Below, piece by piece: positions 16,484 to 29,133 of a stretch of DNA of 64,000 nt (position 1 is its first letter; the number at the start of each line of letters is the position of its first letter). This DNA comes from Jeongeupia sp. HS-3. Lineage in GTDB: Bacteria > Pseudomonadota > Gammaproteobacteria > Burkholderiales > Chitinibacteraceae. The translations under genes were made by a program, and so were the position numbers. The stretch covers positions 248,001 through 312,000 of the forward strand of contig NZ_AP024094.1 in the NCBI RefSeq assembly GCF_015140455.1, given 5' to 3'. The notes beneath the pieces were generated by a model. The model made no database searches and was not told the DNA's origin. It worked only from the letters and a program-made list of their open reading frames with translations.

Positions 16484-17851
16484 GTGCAGCCTGCGCGTGC
16501 GGCACCGTTTGCATCGGCGCTGCGGGCGCTGTGCTTTTGCGCGCCCCGAGCGCCACGATATTGGCCGGCCTGCGGTCTGCTGCTCGCGGCGTTGCTGGCG
16601 CTGGCAACCGAAGCGGTCGTCGCTTGCCTGCTGGGCGGCGGTGGCCGTTTCAATGTTTACGCCTTGCCCGGCTGGGGCTGGGTAGGCCTGCTGCTGTGCG
16701 TCGTCGGCATGGGTATCGATCGGCGCGGCGAGCTGGGCTGGCAGTGGGCAACGCTCTATTTCGCCGCTGTGGTGTTACTGGATCTGTTGTTCTTTGCGGT
16801 CTGGCAAGCCGGGCAACGCTGGTTGCCGCCGCTGCGGCAATACCAGCTTGACTGGGTGATCTTCGTGCTGATGCCGGTGTGGCTGGCCTTCGCACTTGCC
16901 TTTGCCGCGAGTCGTTGCCGGGGCTGGCGGCTCTGGCGCAGTACGCTGACCGCGATCGTGCTTGCCGGCGTGTTCTTGGCCGAGCGTGTTTACTGGGCCG
17001 ACGTCCAGCCGCTGTGGTTGCCCGCGGCCGATGACACGACCGCGCCGCTGGTCGCTGAGCGTCCGCCGCGTCTGGCCGATGAGACCGTGCTGTACGCCGA
17101 GCCTGGCAGGCTGGCTGAAGCCTTGGCGGCAATCCGGCCGGGCAGGGCGGGCGTGGTCGAAAACTACGCGCTGCTGGTCGGTGGCGATGCCGGTCAGCAG
17201 GTGTTTCTGCGCGAAGCCTCCGCGATAAGGGGACGCCTCGATCAGCGTTTCGATACTGCCGGACGTTCGGTGCTGCTCGCCAATCATGATCGCGCCACCG
17301 GTGAACTGCCGATCGCAACGCGAACCAGCGTCGCCGCCGCGCTCGCTGCCATCGGCGAGAAAATGAACCGCGATGAAGATGTGCTGGTGCTTTATCTGAC
17401 CTCGCACGGCAGTCGCGAGCACGAGTTCGCACTCAATAACCCCCCGCTTGAGCTGGCCGGCTTGACGCCGGGGTGGCTCAGGCAGGCGCTGGATGTCTCC
17501 GGCGTGCGCTGGCGCGTGGTCATCGTGTCGGCGTGCTATTCAGGCGGTTTCGTCCCGGCGCTGGCGAACAGGGACACGCTGGTCATGACGGCCGCGGCGG
17601 CAGACCGGGCCTCGTTCGGTTGCGCCGACGAAAATGATTTCACCTATTTCGGCAAGGCGCTGTACGACGCGCTGGGCCGTAGTCGAGACTGGCGTGAAAT
17701 CGGCATGCTGACGCGTGAGGCGGTGGCTGCACGCGAGGCGCAGGATGGCTTCGAGCCATCGTTGCCGCAGTTTTCGCTTGGCTCGGCAATCGCCGTGAAG
17801 CTTGCCGGGCAGGGCGCGGCATTGACGCCGCTGCGTGCCGCAAGTCACTGA
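16484..17851 (+). CDS. Membrane-anchored peptidase C13 (legumain-like) family protein
   Basis: 455 residues from GTG 16484. Residues about 25-165 contain four or five hydrophobic segments; the rest is a soluble caspase-fold domain. The catalytic dyad of clan CD peptidases is visible: His308 in LYLTSHGSREHE and Cys351 in VVIVSACYSGGFV. Eukaryotic C13 members are asparaginyl endopeptidases and GPI transamidase; bacterial membrane-bound members are uncharacterised. With the N-terminal helices in the membrane, the catalytic domain probably faces the periplasm. No substrate or partner is apparent from the neighbours. Confidence 0.85.
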   Translation: MQPARAAPFASALRALCFCAPRAPRYWPACGLLLAALLALATEAVVACLLGGGGRFNVYALPGWGWVGLLLCVVGMGIDRRGELGWQWATLYFAAVVLLDLLFFAVWQAGQRWLPPLRQYQLDWVIFVLMPVWLAFALAFAASRCRGWRLWRSTLTAIVLAGVFLAERVYWADVQPLWLPAADDTTAPLVAERPPRLADETVLYAEPGRLAEALAAIRPGRAGVVENYALLVGGDAGQQVFLREASAIRGRLDQRFDTAGRSVLLANHDRATGELPIATRTSVAAALAAIGEKMNRDEDVLVLYLTSHGSREHEFALNNPPLELAGLTPGWLRQALDVSGVRWRVVIVSACYSGGFVPALANRDTLVMTAAAADRASFGCADENDFTYFGKALYDALGRSRDWREIGMLTREAVAAREAQDGFEPSLPQFSLGSAIAVKLAGQGAALTPLRAASH

Positions 17852-17909
17852 CATAAAGGCTGAAACTGGCACGGCCTTGTGGGTGGGGACTGGCGCGGAC
17901 CGCTTGGTG

Positions 17910-17940
17910 AACCTTGAAGCCATAGGCGATTCAAGGTAAA
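17910..17940 (+). promoter_or_regulatory. carAB promoter with an inverted repeat in its spacer
   Basis: TTGAAG (17912-17917), a 17-bp spacer, then TAAAAT (17935-17940), a good sigma70 pair. A perfect 7-bp inverted repeat CCTTGAA/TTCAAGG (17910-17916 and 17928-17934) overlaps the -35 and ends at the -10, the position of a repressor operator. It does not look like an ARG box. Confidence 0.7.
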
Positions 17941-17963
17941 ATTTCCATAACTTTGCGCACGCG

Positions 17964-17995
17964 AAACGGGATAGGGGCCACCTGTCCCGTTTTTG
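17964..17995 (+). terminator. Terminator-like hairpin in the carA leader
   Basis: An 8-bp stem AAACGGGA/TCCCGTTT with an additional AGG/CCT inner pairing and a T5 run. It lies downstream of the promoter above and 55 bp before the carA start, so it would act inside the carAB leader. It could also end upstream transcription. Confidence 0.65.
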
Positions 17996-18049
17996 TACGT
18001 GTAGCACCAGAAATTCCATCTTGTGGGCGCCATCGCCCAGGAGCCGCCA

Positions 18050-19177
18050 GTGTCAACACCCGCCCTTCTTGCGCTCGCCGACGGCACGCTGTTTCACGGT
18101 ATTTCGATTGGCGCCGATGGTGAGACCATCGGTGAGGTCGTCTTCAATACCTCGATCACCGGCTATCAGGAAATCCTGACCGATCCGTCGTACACCAAGC
18201 AAATCGTCACCCTGACTTATCCGCATATCGGCAACTACGGCGTCAACCCGGAAGATGCCGAAAGCCGGTCTGTGTTTGCATCCGGCCTGATCATCCGTGA
18301 TCTGCCGCTGCTGCACTCGAACTTCCGTGCCTCGATGAGTCTTGGCGATTATCTCGTCAAACACAATGTCGTTGCGATTGCCGATATCGATACCCGCAAG
18401 CTCACGCGCATCCTGCGTGAAAAGGGCGCCCAGCCCGGCTGTATCGTCACCGGCCACAACATCGATGCCGATGCGGCGATCAAAAAAGCCAATTCCTTTG
18501 GCTCGATGGCCGGTCAGGATCTGGCCAAGGTGGTCAGCGTGACCGAGAAGTACGACTGGAGTACCGCCGAGTGGAAGCTTGGCGCCGGCTATACCGTGCA
18601 GTCGAACCCGAAGTTCCACGTTGTCGCCTATGACTTTGGCGTCAAGTACAACATCCTGCGCATGCTCGCCGAGCGCGGTTGCCAGCTCACCGTGGTGCCG
18701 GCCCAAACGCCGGCCGCCGATGTGCTGGCGATGAAGCCGGATGGCGTGTTCCTCTCCAACGGTCCGGGTGACCCGGAACCGTGCGATTACGCGATCAGCG
18801 CGATTCGGGATTTCATCAAAACCGGTTTGCCGGTGTTCGGCATCTGTCTGGGCCACCAGTTGCTCGGTCTTGCCACCGGTGGTGCAACCAGCAAGATGAA
18901 GTTCGGCCACCACGGCGCCAACCATCCGGTGCAGGATCTGGATACCGGCCGAGTGATGATCACCAGCCAGAATCACGGCTTCCAGGTCGACGAAAGCAGC
19001 CTCCCGGCCAATGTGCGCATTACGCATCGCTCGCTGTTCGACGGTACGGTGCAAGGTATTGCGCTGACCGACGCACCGGTGTTCTCGTTCCAGGGACATC
19101 CGGAAGCGAGCCCGGGCCCGCATGACGTGGCCTATCTCTTCGACAAGTTCATCGCCATGATGGCCGAGCGCAAGTAA
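18050..19177 (+). CDS. carA: Carbamoyl-phosphate synthase small subunit
   Basis: 375 residues from GTG 18050, preceded by AGGAG with 6 bp spacing. The C-terminal class I glutamine amidotransferase has the nucleophile Cys in [12 protein letters not shown] and the His/Glu pair in [13 protein letters not shown]; the N-terminal CarA-specific domain shows [17 protein letters not shown]. It supplies ammonia to CarB for carbamoyl phosphate, the precursor of pyrimidines and arginine. It forms an operon with carB (17 bp apart). The leader shows a promoter with an operator-like repeat and a hairpin. Confidence 0.97.
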   Translation: MSTPALLALADGTLFHGISIGADGETIGEVVFNTSITGYQEILTDPSYTKQIVTLTYPHIGNYGVNPEDAESRSVFASGLIIRDLPLLHSNFRASMSLGDYLVKHNVVAIADIDTRKLTRILREKGAQPGCIVTGHNIDADAAIKKANSFGSMAGQDLAKVVSVTEKYDWSTAEWKLGAGYTVQSNPKFHVVAYDFGVKYNILRMLAERGCQLTVVPAQTPAADVLAMKPDGVFLSNGPGDPEPCDYAISAIRDFIKTGLPVFGICLGHQLLGLATGGATSKMKFGHHGANHPVQDLDTGRVMITSQNHGFQVDESSLPANVRITHRSLFDGTVQGIALTDAPVFSFQGHPEASPGPHDVAYLFDKFIAMMAERK

Positions 19178-19194
19178 AGGTCAGGTAGACAGCA

Positions 19195-22416
<3,222 letters not shown>

Positions 22417-22432
22417 TAACGTTGAAGCAACT

Positions 22433-22468
22433 CAGCCGCCGTCATTCGTGACGGCGGCTGTGCATTTT
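22433..22468 (+). terminator. Hairpin terminator after carAB
   Basis: A perfect 12-bp stem (CAGCCGCCGTCA / TGACGGCGGCTG) closed by a TTCG tetraloop. The following T-run (TGCATTTT) is short, so termination may be partial and greA may be read through. Confidence 0.75.
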
Positions 22469-22543
22469 GTACCGATCGAGGCCAAGCCCAGCTTGGCCCT
22501 TTGTTTTGTTGGGCGTGCAGGGCGCGCCGTGGAGATGAGCATC

Positions 22544-23026
22544 ATGATCAAGATCCCGCTGACCGTCGTCGGTGCGGAAAGGCTCAAGGCCGAGTTGCAG
22601 CGCCTCAAGAGCATCGAGCGTCCGTCCGTGATTCAGGCTATTGCAGAAGCGCGCGCACAAGGCGACTTGTCGGAGAACGCCGAATACGAAGCCGCCAAGG
22701 AAAAACAGGGTTTTGTTGAAGGCCGGATCGCCGAGCTGGAAAGCAAACTGTCGAACGCGCAGGTGATCGACCCCAAGGTGCTGGCCGACGTGGCCGAAGG
22801 TCGTGTTGTATTTGGCGCAACGATTTCGCTGGAAGATCTCGAGGGCGGCAAGCAGGTGGTCTACCAGATCGTCGGTGAGGATGAAGCCAACCTCAAGGAT
22901 GGCAAGATCTCGGTATCCAGCCCGATTGCACGCGCGCTGATCGGCAAGTATGCCGGGGATGTGGCCGAAGTCGTTGCGCCGAGCGGTATTCGCGAATATG
23001 AAGTGCTCGAAGTTCAGTATCTCTGA
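22544..23026 (+). CDS. greA: Transcription elongation factor GreA
   Basis: 160 residues from ATG 22544; an ATG at 22535 directly abuts the GGAG and is less suitable. The N-terminal coiled coil carries the conserved [18 protein letters not shown] tip, whose Asp/Glu residues stimulate RNA cleavage in backtracked polymerase; the C-terminal FKBP-like domain (about 80-160) is complete. GreA enters the secondary channel of RNA polymerase and rescues paused complexes. The position after carAB is common in betaproteobacteria. Confidence 0.96.
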   Translation: MIKIPLTVVGAERLKAELQRLKSIERPSVIQAIAEARAQGDLSENAEYEAAKEKQGFVEGRIAELESKLSNAQVIDPKVLADVAEGRVVFGATISLEDLEGGKQVVYQIVGEDEANLKDGKISVSSPIARALIGKYAGDVAEVVAPSGIREYEVLEVQYL

Positions 23027-23099
23027 GCGCTTTCCAAGCTCGCCGTCGCCACTGTTTTCGGTGACAATGCCGCTGGTCTAAACGCATTGATGGGCAAGC

Positions 23100-23543
23100 A
23101 TGAATCTGGGCACAGGCATCAAGAACATACTGACCACGCTATGGATCGGTGGCATCTGGGTCATCGGCGTCATCGTCGCGCCCATCCTGTTCAAAACGCT
23201 GGAAACGTCAGTGGCCGGCATGGTTGCCGGGCGGCTTTTCAGCGCCATTGGCTGGGTCGGCGTTGTTTCGGGCGTGTTTCTGCTGATTTACTGGCTATGG
23301 GCCGATGGCCTGGGCGCATTTCGCACCGGTCGGCTGTGGCTGGTGATCGGCATGCTGATCTGCACGCTGGTGAACCAGTTCGCGATCTTTCCGCTGATCG
23401 CCGCGCTCAAGCCTGCGGTCAGCAGCGCAGCGACCGGCGTCTTTGGCGGCGGTCTGGCGCAGTGGCATACGATTTCAAGTTTGATTTATTTGGTGCAGGC
23501 GCTGTTTGGTCTGGCCTACGTCTGGCAAAGCGACGCGCGATAA
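23100..23543 (+). CDS. DUF4149 family integral membrane protein
   Basis: 147 residues with four hydrophobic helices (about 10-30, 40-65, 75-98, 120-142). The pattern LWIGGIWVIGVIVAPILFKTL followed by AGRLFSAIGWVG matches DUF4149, a family found next to greA and yhbY in betaproteobacteria. The function is unknown. Resemblance to small quinone- or haem-binding four-helix proteins is only topological. The ribosome-binding site is weak. Confidence 0.78.
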   Translation: MNLGTGIKNILTTLWIGGIWVIGVIVAPILFKTLETSVAGMVAGRLFSAIGWVGVVSGVFLLIYWLWADGLGAFRTGRLWLVIGMLICTLVNQFAIFPLIAALKPAVSSAATGVFGGGLAQWHTISSLIYLVQALFGLAYVWQSDAR

Positions 23544-23546
23544 ACA

Positions 23547-23575
23547 AAAGGCCGGCGTTGATCGCCGGCCTTTGC
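23547..23575 (+). terminator. Bidirectional terminator between the DUF4149 and yhbY genes
   Basis: An 11-bp stem (AAAGGCCGGCG / CGCCGGCCTTT) with a TTGAT loop. It serves the plus-strand gene and, through the A-rich 5' arm, the convergent yhbY gene. Confidence 0.8.
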
Positions 23576-23597
23576 CTTGATGCCGTGAGTAAAAAAC

Positions 23598-23921
23598 TCA
23601 GGCCTTGCTCTTCTTCGCTTTCGGTAGCGCGATTTTTGGCTTGTCGCCATTGCTCGCGGTTGCGCGATAAATCAGCAGCAGCTTGCCGATGTGCTGCACT
23701 GCAGCGGCGCCGAGGTCGGCGCAAATTTTTTGCAGGAATTCTTCGCGCAATGCGCGATCATCGCCAAGCACACGGATCTTGATCAGTTCATGCGCATCCA
23801 GGTTTGCCGCGATCTCGCGCAGTACTGCGTCGGTCAGGCCCTGGTTGCCGATCATGACCACCGGATTCAGGTGATGGGCAAGGCCGCGCAGATGGCGGCG
23901 TTGATCCGGGGTGAGTTCCAT
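23598..23921 (-). CDS. yhbY: CRM-domain RNA-binding protein YhbY
   Basis: 107 residues. One CRM domain fills residues 1-90; the RNA-contacting GxxG loop is IGNQGLT, and the start LTPDQRRHLRGLAHHLNPVVMIG is the family signature. The Lys-rich tail (PKAKKSKA) may help bind RNA. E. coli YhbY associates with pre-50S particles and is implicated in 23S rRNA maturation. It is divergent from rlmE with a 36-bp shared upstream region; both encode 50S-assembly factors, as in E. coli. Confidence 0.93.
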   Translation of the reverse strand: MELTPDQRRHLRGLAHHLNPVVMIGNQGLTDAVLREIAANLDAHELIKIRVLGDDRALREEFLQKICADLGAAAVQHIGKLLLIYRATASNGDKPKIALPKAKKSKA

Positions 23922-23957
23922 GCTTCAATTCCTTGATTAAACAGGCAAGTTTACCCG

Positions 23958-24578
23958 ATGGCACGTAGCAAGACCAGTAACGCATGGCTCAAGGAGCATG
24001 TGAACGATCACTATGTTCAAATGGCGCAGAAGGACGGCTATCGCGCCCGCGCCGCGTACAAGCTCATCGAGATCAACGACAAGGATAAACTGATCAAGCC
24101 CGGCATGTGGGTTGCCGATCTGGGTGCCGCACCTGGCAGTTGGTCGCAGGTGGCAGCACAAATCGTCGGCGAACAGGGGCGGGTTTTTGCGCTTGACCTG
24201 CTGGAGATGCCGTTCATTCCCGGTGTCGACTTTATTCAGGGCGATTTTCGCGATGACGAAGTGCTGGCTCAGTATCTCGCGCTGCTCGGCGGCAGGCAGG
24301 TAGACCTTGTGATTTGCGATATTGCCCCCAATATCACCGGGAACGCCGTCACTGATCAGGCCCGCTCGATGCATCTTTGCGAGCTGGCGCTACAATTTTC
24401 CCAGGAGCAGTTGAAACCTGGCGGCGATTTCGTGGTCAAGGTATTCCAAGGCTACGGTTATAACGAATACATAGCCGAAATGCGCTCCACTTTCACTCAG
24501 GTCCTGACCCGTAAACCCAAGGCGTCACGGGACCGCAGCACGGAAATGTACTTACTTGGCAAGCAGAAAAAAGCATGA
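23958..24578 (+). CDS. rlmE: 23S rRNA 2'-O-uridine methyltransferase RlmE (FtsJ/RrmJ)
   Basis: 206 residues, full length. The SAM-binding motif [15 protein letters not shown] and the catalytic K-D-K-E tetrad region (Lys in RAAYKLIEI, Asp in [14 protein letters not shown], Lys in [11 protein letters not shown], Glu near the C-terminus) are present. It methylates U2552 in the 50S A-loop late in assembly and is heat-shock-induced with ftsH in E. coli. ftsH follows 60 bp downstream, preserving that pair. Confidence 0.96.
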   Translation: MARSKTSNAWLKEHVNDHYVQMAQKDGYRARAAYKLIEINDKDKLIKPGMWVADLGAAPGSWSQVAAQIVGEQGRVFALDLLEMPFIPGVDFIQGDFRDDEVLAQYLALLGGRQVDLVICDIAPNITGNAVTDQARSMHLCELALQFSQEQLKPGGDFVVKVFQGYGYNEYIAEMRSTFTQVLTRKPKASRDRSTEMYLLGKQKKA

Positions 24579-24638
24579 GTGGAGTAGAATCCGCAATGAC
24601 ATTGTCGAACTGGTGCGCACGCAGCAAGGAGTAAGGCC

Positions 24639-26552
24639 GTGAACAATCTCGGCAAGAACATCGCCATCTGGCTGATCGTCGGTCTCGTACTGATGACGGT
24701 CTTCAACCAATTTACCAAGCGGCAAGAAACGTCGAACCAGGTTGCGTACTCGCAATTCATGTCCGATGTCGAGGGCAATCGCATCGCTTCGGTCGAGATC
24801 GAAGGCAATCCGCTACGCGGCCAGTGGATTCGTGGCCAGCGTACCGATGGCAGCAAGTTCTCGACATTGGCACCGTTTGACTATCGTCTTGTCGATACCT
24901 TGATCAAGCACGACGTCAAATTTGCAGCCAAGGCAGAGGAAGAGCCTAGCCTCTTGATGAGCATTTTCATCAACTGGTTCCCGATGCTGCTGTTGATCGG
25001 TGTGTGGGTTTTCTTCATGCGTCAGATGCAGGGCGGCGGCAAGGGTGGGGCGTTCAGCTTCGGCAAGAGCCGGGCCAAGATGCTCGACGACAGCAACAAT
25101 GGCGTGACCTTTGCCGATGTCGCAGGCTGCGATGAGGCCAAGGAAGAAGTCACCGAGATCGTTGACTATCTGCGTGATCCGTCCAAGTACCAGAGTTTGG
25201 GCGGCCGTATGCCGCGCGGTATTCTGATGGTCGGTTCGCCGGGTACCGGTAAGACCCTGCTCGCCAAGGCTATCGCCGGTGAAGCTAAGGTGCCGTTCTT
25301 CTCGATTTCGGGTTCGGATTTCGTCGAGATGTTCGTCGGCGTAGGCGCCGCGCGTGTCCGTGACATGTTCGAGAATGCCAAGAAGAATTCCCCGTGCATT
25401 ATCTTTATCGACGAAATCGACGCCGTCGGTCGCCAGCGTGGCGCCGGCATGGGCGGTGGTAACGACGAGCGCGAACAAACGTTGAACCAGATGCTGGTCG
25501 AGATGGATGGCTTCGAGGGTAATTCGGGCATCATCGTCATCGCCGCGACCAACCGTCCTGATGTGCTTGATCCGGCGCTGCTGCGTCCGGGCCGTTTCGA
25601 CCGTCAGGTTGTGGTGCCGTTGCCGGATATCCGTGGGCGCGAGCAGATCCTCGGTGTGCATATGCGCAAGGTGCCGATTTCCAACGACGTCGATGCCTCC
25701 GTTCTGGCTCGCGGTACGCCGGGCATGTCCGGTGCCGATCTTGCCAATCTGGTCAACGAAGCGGCACTGTTTGCCGCACGCCGTAACAAGCGCTTGGTCG
25801 ATATGGACGATTTCGAGTCGGCCAAGGACAAGATCTACATGGGGCCGGAACGTCGCACCATGGTGATGACCGAGGACGAGCGTCGCGCTACTGCCTATCA
25901 CGAATCCGGCCATGCGGTGATTGCCGAACTGCTGGAAGGTACCGATCCGGTGCACAAGGTCACCATCATGCCGCGTGGTCGTGCGTTGGGGCTGACTTGG
26001 CAGTTGCCGGAGCGTGACAAGTTCTCGCATTACAAAGACCAGATGCTGAACGAGATCACCATTCTGTTCGGTGGTCGCGTTGCGGAGGATCTGTTCGTGC
26101 ATCGCATCTCAACCGGCGCATCGAATGACTTCGAACGCGCAACGGCGATGGCGCGCGACATGGTGACCCGCTATGGCATGAGCGACAAGATGGGCCCGAT
26201 GGTCTACGCCGAGAACGAGGGCGAGGTATTTCTCGGCCGTTCGGTGACGACGCACAAGAGTGTGTCTGAAACGACCATGCAACAGGTTGACAGCGAAATC
26301 CGCCGCATCATCGACGAGCAATATGCTTTGGCGGTGAAGTTGCTCGATGACAATCGCGGCAAGATCGAAGCCATGACGAGCGCGCTGATGGAGTGGGAAA
26401 CCATTGATCGTGAGCAGGTTCGCGACATTATGGAAGATCGTGAACCACGTCCGCCGAAGTACCCGCCGGCACCAAGGCCGACGCTGCCGTCGGATGAAAA
26501 GCCGAGCGGTGATGCGCCGACGGCGACGACAACGCCCGCTGCCGAAGGTTAA
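24639..26552 (+). CDS. ftsH: ATP-dependent zinc metalloprotease FtsH
   Basis: 637 residues from GTG 24639 with AAGGAG upstream. TM1 (about 6-23) and TM2 (about 105-125) flank a periplasmic domain. The AAA module has Walker A GSPGTGKT, Walker [13 protein letters not shown] and the second region of homology ending [20 protein letters not shown]. The protease zinc site is HESGH at 421-425. FtsH is an essential inner-membrane quality-control protease that also degrades sigma32 and LpxC. The Pro-rich tail (about 605-637) is variable in the family. Confidence 0.98.
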   Translation: MNNLGKNIAIWLIVGLVLMTVFNQFTKRQETSNQVAYSQFMSDVEGNRIASVEIEGNPLRGQWIRGQRTDGSKFSTLAPFDYRLVDTLIKHDVKFAAKAEEEPSLLMSIFINWFPMLLLIGVWVFFMRQMQGGGKGGAFSFGKSRAKMLDDSNNGVTFADVAGCDEAKEEVTEIVDYLRDPSKYQSLGGRMPRGILMVGSPGTGKTLLAKAIAGEAKVPFFSISGSDFVEMFVGVGAARVRDMFENAKKNSPCIIFIDEIDAVGRQRGAGMGGGNDEREQTLNQMLVEMDGFEGNSGIIVIAATNRPDVLDPALLRPGRFDRQVVVPLPDIRGREQILGVHMRKVPISNDVDASVLARGTPGMSGADLANLVNEAALFAARRNKRLVDMDDFESAKDKIYMGPERRTMVMTEDERRATAYHESGHAVIAELLEGTDPVHKVTIMPRGRALGLTWQLPERDKFSHYKDQMLNEITILFGGRVAEDLFVHRISTGASNDFERATAMARDMVTRYGMSDKMGPMVYAENEGEVFLGRSVTTHKSVSETTMQQVDSEIRRIIDEQYALAVKLLDDNRGKIEAMTSALMEWETIDREQVRDIMEDREPRPPKYPPAPRPTLPSDEKPSGDAPTATTTPAAEG

Positions 26553-26569
26553 TACTTTGCCTGACCAAC

Positions 26570-26608
26570 AAGGGCGGCGCTGCGGCGTCGCCTTTGTCTT
26601 TTTATTTT
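26570..26608 (+). terminator. Rho-independent terminator between ftsH and folP
   Basis: An 11-bp stem with two G-U pairs (26570-26580 with 26585-26595) and a TGCG loop, followed by a T-rich tract. folP starts 16 bp after it, so read-through or partial termination is likely. Confidence 0.8.
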
Positions 26609-26623
26609 CCGCTGGATCTTTCG

Positions 26624-27451
26624 ATGTCCGAACTACTGTGTGGGCGTTTCCGCTTCACGTTTGATCGCCCGTTGGTGATGGGTATTGTCAATGTCACGCC
26701 CGATTCGTTTTCCGATGGCGGGCGTTACGACTCGGTGGCCAAGGCCGTTATGCAGGCGGAACGGCTGGTTAATGATGGCGCGGATATCCTCGATATCGGT
26801 GGCGAATCAACCCGACCCGGAGCGGTCAGGGTGCCCGATGACGAAGAGATCCATCGCGTTGTTCCGGTGTTGCAGGCGCTGCAAAGCTTGAACGTGCCGC
26901 TCTCGATCGATACCTGTAAAACGGCCGTGATGCGTGCTGCACTGGATGCCGGAGTCGATCTGGTCAACGATATCGCGGCGCTTGAGGATGACGGTGCCTT
27001 GGCGATTGTTGCGCAGTCGCGGGCCGCGGTGTGCCTGATGCACAAGCAGGGCGAGCCACGGGGCATGCAGTCGGCACCGTACTACGATGACGTAGTTGCC
27101 GAAGTGGGCGCCTATCTGGCCGAGCGGCGCGATCTGGGCGTGGCAGCCGGGATTGACCCCTGTCGTTTGTTGCTAGATCCGGGCTTTGGGTTTGGCAAGA
27201 CCTTCGAGCACAACACCGCGTTGTTTCGTGCTCTGCCCGGGCTGGCGGAGCAACTGGGTGCGCCTTTGTTGATTGGGGTGTCACGTAAGGCCATGCTTGG
27301 CACGATGGCGGGTCGGCCGGTTCCCTCTGAGCGTGTGAGTGCCAGCGTGGCGGCTGCGCTGTTGGCGGCGCAGGCCGGCGCCGCGGTCATTCGCGTGCAC
27401 GATGTCAGGGAAACAGTGGATGCGATCAAGGTCTGGCTGGCTTTAAAATAG
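26624..27451 (+). CDS. folP: Dihydropteroate synthase
   Basis: 275 residues from ATG 26624. The TIM-barrel signatures are present: VMGIVNVTPDSFSDGG (pterin-diphosphate loop), DIGGESTRPGA and PLSIDTCKTAVMRAA. It condenses 6-hydroxymethyl-7,8-dihydropterin diphosphate with p-aminobenzoate and is the sulfonamide target. The last codons lie in the 8-bp target duplication of a MITE. The present stop TAG is TA from the host plus G from the element; the copy of the duplication downstream reads TTA-AAA-TAA, the probable original ending. Protein length is therefore unchanged. Confidence 0.96.
   Translation: MSELLCGRFRFTFDRPLVMGIVNVTPDSFSDGGRYDSVAKAVMQAERLVNDGADILDIGGESTRPGAVRVPDDEEIHRVVPVLQALQSLNVPLSIDTCKTAVMRAALDAGVDLVNDIAALEDDGALAIVAQSRAAVCLMHKQGEPRGMQSAPYYDDVVAEVGAYLAERRDLGVAAGIDPCRLLLDPGFGFGKTFEHNTALFRALPGLAEQLGAPLLIGVSRKAMLGTMAGRPVPSERVSASVAAALLAAQAGAAVIRVHDVRETVDAIKVWLALK
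27443..27450. repeat. Left 8-bp target-site duplication of the MITE
   Basis: TTAAAATA directly abuts the left terminal inverted repeat. It encodes the last two residues of FolP and the first two bases of its stop codon. Confidence 0.9.
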
Positions 27452-27599
27452 GCTCTGTATTCGTTAACTGTTGCGGATTGCAGTGCTACGTCAGCTAGCC
27501 CAAGCAACAAGCCATATTCGAGCGTGCCGTTTGCGTCACAGGTATCGCAAGGATTTACGCCACTTATGTGAGCTTGCAACAGTTAACGTCGACAGAGCC
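27451..27599. mobile_element. 149-bp MITE-like non-autonomous transposable element
   Basis: Terminal inverted repeats at 27451-27474 and 27576-27599 match at 21 of 24 positions; both start GGCTCTGT and end GTTAACTGTTGC, with the differences confined to bases 9-11. The element is flanked by exact 8-bp direct repeats (TTAAAATA). The interior of about 100 bp has no recognisable transposase remnant. An 8-bp duplication and GG ends are compatible with several families (IS6, ISL3, IS1595); the parent cannot be fixed from this sequence alone. It sits between folP and glmM and would be transcribed, folding through its ends. Confidence 0.88.
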
Positions 27600-27607
27600 T
27601 TAAAATA
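27600..27607. repeat. Right 8-bp target-site duplication of the MITE
   Basis: TTAAAATA directly after the right terminal repeat. The following A would complete the ancestral folP stop TAA. Confidence 0.9.
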
Positions 27608-27628
27608 AGCACCAATCAATTTCATATT

Positions 27629-27649
27629 GCACTGCAATAATTGCAGTGC
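27629..27649. promoter_or_regulatory. 9-bp perfect hairpin in the glmM leader
   Basis: GCACTGCAA-TAA-TTGCAGTGC, followed by CCGGCAACGCACCGGCAA (a direct repeat of CCGGCAA) and no T-run. It could be an RNA hairpin in the folP-glmM message or a dyad operator. It lies 50 bp before the glmM start. Confidence 0.5.
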
Positions 27650-27698
27650 GCCGGCAACGCACCGGCAATCCAAAACAACATCTATCAAGAGAAACCAG

Positions 27699-29063
27699 AT
27701 GGCTAGAAGATATTTCGGTACCGATGGCGTGCGTGGTTTGGTCGGTGAGTACCCGATCACGCCCGAGTTTGCGATGAAGCTGGGTTATGCCGCCGGTAAG
27801 GTGTTGGCTGCGGCAGAAAAGCGCCAGCCCGGCGATCACGCTGCCGTATTGATCGGCAAGGACACCCGTGTTTCCGGCTATATGCTTGAAGCCGCTTTGC
27901 AGGCGGGTTTGAATGCCGCCGGTGTCGATGTCTACCTGACCGGGCCACTACCGACGCCGGGCGTTGCCTATCTGACCCGTGCCTTGCGTTTGTCGGCGGG
28001 GGTGGTGATTTCTGCATCGCACAATCCCTATTACGACAATGGCATAAAGTTTTTCGGTGCTGGCGGCAAGAAACTGGCCGATGAGGTCGAGCTGGCCATC
28101 GAGGCTGCGATCGACGAGAAGCAGCCTTGCGTTGGCCCCAAGGCACTGGGCAAGGCAAAGCGGGTGAGCGATGCCGTCGGTCGCTACGTCGAATTCTGCA
28201 AATCGACGTTCCCGCACGATTTTGATCTGCGTGGGCTGAAACTGATCGTCGATTGCGCGCACGGTGCCACCTATCAGGTTGCGCCGTTCGTATTCCACGA
28301 GTTGGGTGCCGAAGTGATCACCATGGGTGACAAGCCCAATGGTTACAACATCAATGAGGAGGTCGGTGCAACGCATGTCGAAGCCATTCGCCAGAAAGTG
28401 CTGGCCGAAGGCGCTGACTACGGCATCGCGCTGGATGGTGACGGCGACCGGCTGATCATGATCGATAGCGATGGTTCGGTCATTGATGGCGATATGCTGC
28501 TCTATATCCTCGCCCGTTATCGGCAAGACCGTGGCACGCTGGGTGGTGGCGTGGTTGGCACCTTGATGACCAATCTGGGGGTCGAAAACGCCCTGACCGA
28601 GCGCGGCATCCCGTTCGTGCGCGCCAAGGTCGGCGATCGCTATGTGCTTGAGCAGTTGAGCGAGCATGGCTGGTTGCTCGGCGGCGAAGGTTCGGGTCAT
28701 CTCCTTAGCCTGGACAAGCATTCAACGGGCGATGGCATTGTCTCGGCCTTGCAGGTTCTTGAGGCGCTGATCGAGCAGGGTAGACCGATGTCGGCTTTCC
28801 GTTCCGAGCTGACCTTGTCCGGTCAGGTGCTCAAAAATGTGCGGATCAAGAAGGGCTTCGACTTGGCCGCTTCGACGGAAATTGCGGCGAAAGTCAGCAA
28901 AGCCGAAGCCGCAATGGGACGTGAAGGACGAGTGCTGCTGCGTGCGTCCGGCACCGAGCCGCTGATTCGGGTGATGGTCGAGCACGCCGATCAGGCGGTT
29001 GCGCAGGAGTGGGCTGAGCGCATTGCGGCGGTTGTGAGTGCTGAAGCCGTGGGTGACGAGTGA
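27699..29063 (+). CDS. glmM: Phosphoglucosamine mutase
   Basis: 454 residues from ATG 27699. The active-site phosphoserine is Ser107 in [14 protein letters not shown], the Mg2+ loop is DGDGDR, and the sugar loop GEGSGH and phosphate-binding loop [12 protein letters not shown] are intact. It interconverts glucosamine-6-phosphate and glucosamine-1-phosphate for UDP-GlcNAc, feeding peptidoglycan and LPS. The order ftsH-folP-glmM equals that in E. coli. The MITE upstream separates it from folP and may affect its expression. Confidence 0.97.
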   Translation: MARRYFGTDGVRGLVGEYPITPEFAMKLGYAAGKVLAAAEKRQPGDHAAVLIGKDTRVSGYMLEAALQAGLNAAGVDVYLTGPLPTPGVAYLTRALRLSAGVVISASHNPYYDNGIKFFGAGGKKLADEVELAIEAAIDEKQPCVGPKALGKAKRVSDAVGRYVEFCKSTFPHDFDLRGLKLIVDCAHGATYQVAPFVFHELGAEVITMGDKPNGYNINEEVGATHVEAIRQKVLAEGADYGIALDGDGDRLIMIDSDGSVIDGDMLLYILARYRQDRGTLGGGVVGTLMTNLGVENALTERGIPFVRAKVGDRYVLEQLSEHGWLLGGEGSGHLLSLDKHSTGDGIVSALQVLEALIEQGRPMSAFRSELTLSGQVLKNVRIKKGFDLAASTEIAAKVSKAEAAMGREGRVLLRASGTEPLIRVMVEHADQAVAQEWAERIAAVVSAEAVGDE

Positions 29064-29080
29064 GTTTCGTCGCACATTGA

Positions 29081-29109
29081 AAAAAGCCACGGCATGCCGT
29101 GGCTTTTTT
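29081..29109. terminator. Bidirectional terminator between glmM and pstB
   Basis: A palindromic stem (AAAAAGCCACGG / CCGTGGCTTTTT) with a short loop. The A and T tracts on both sides let it serve both convergent genes. Confidence 0.92.
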
Positions 29110-29133
29110 GTTTCCATCGTTTCTAGCGGGTCA

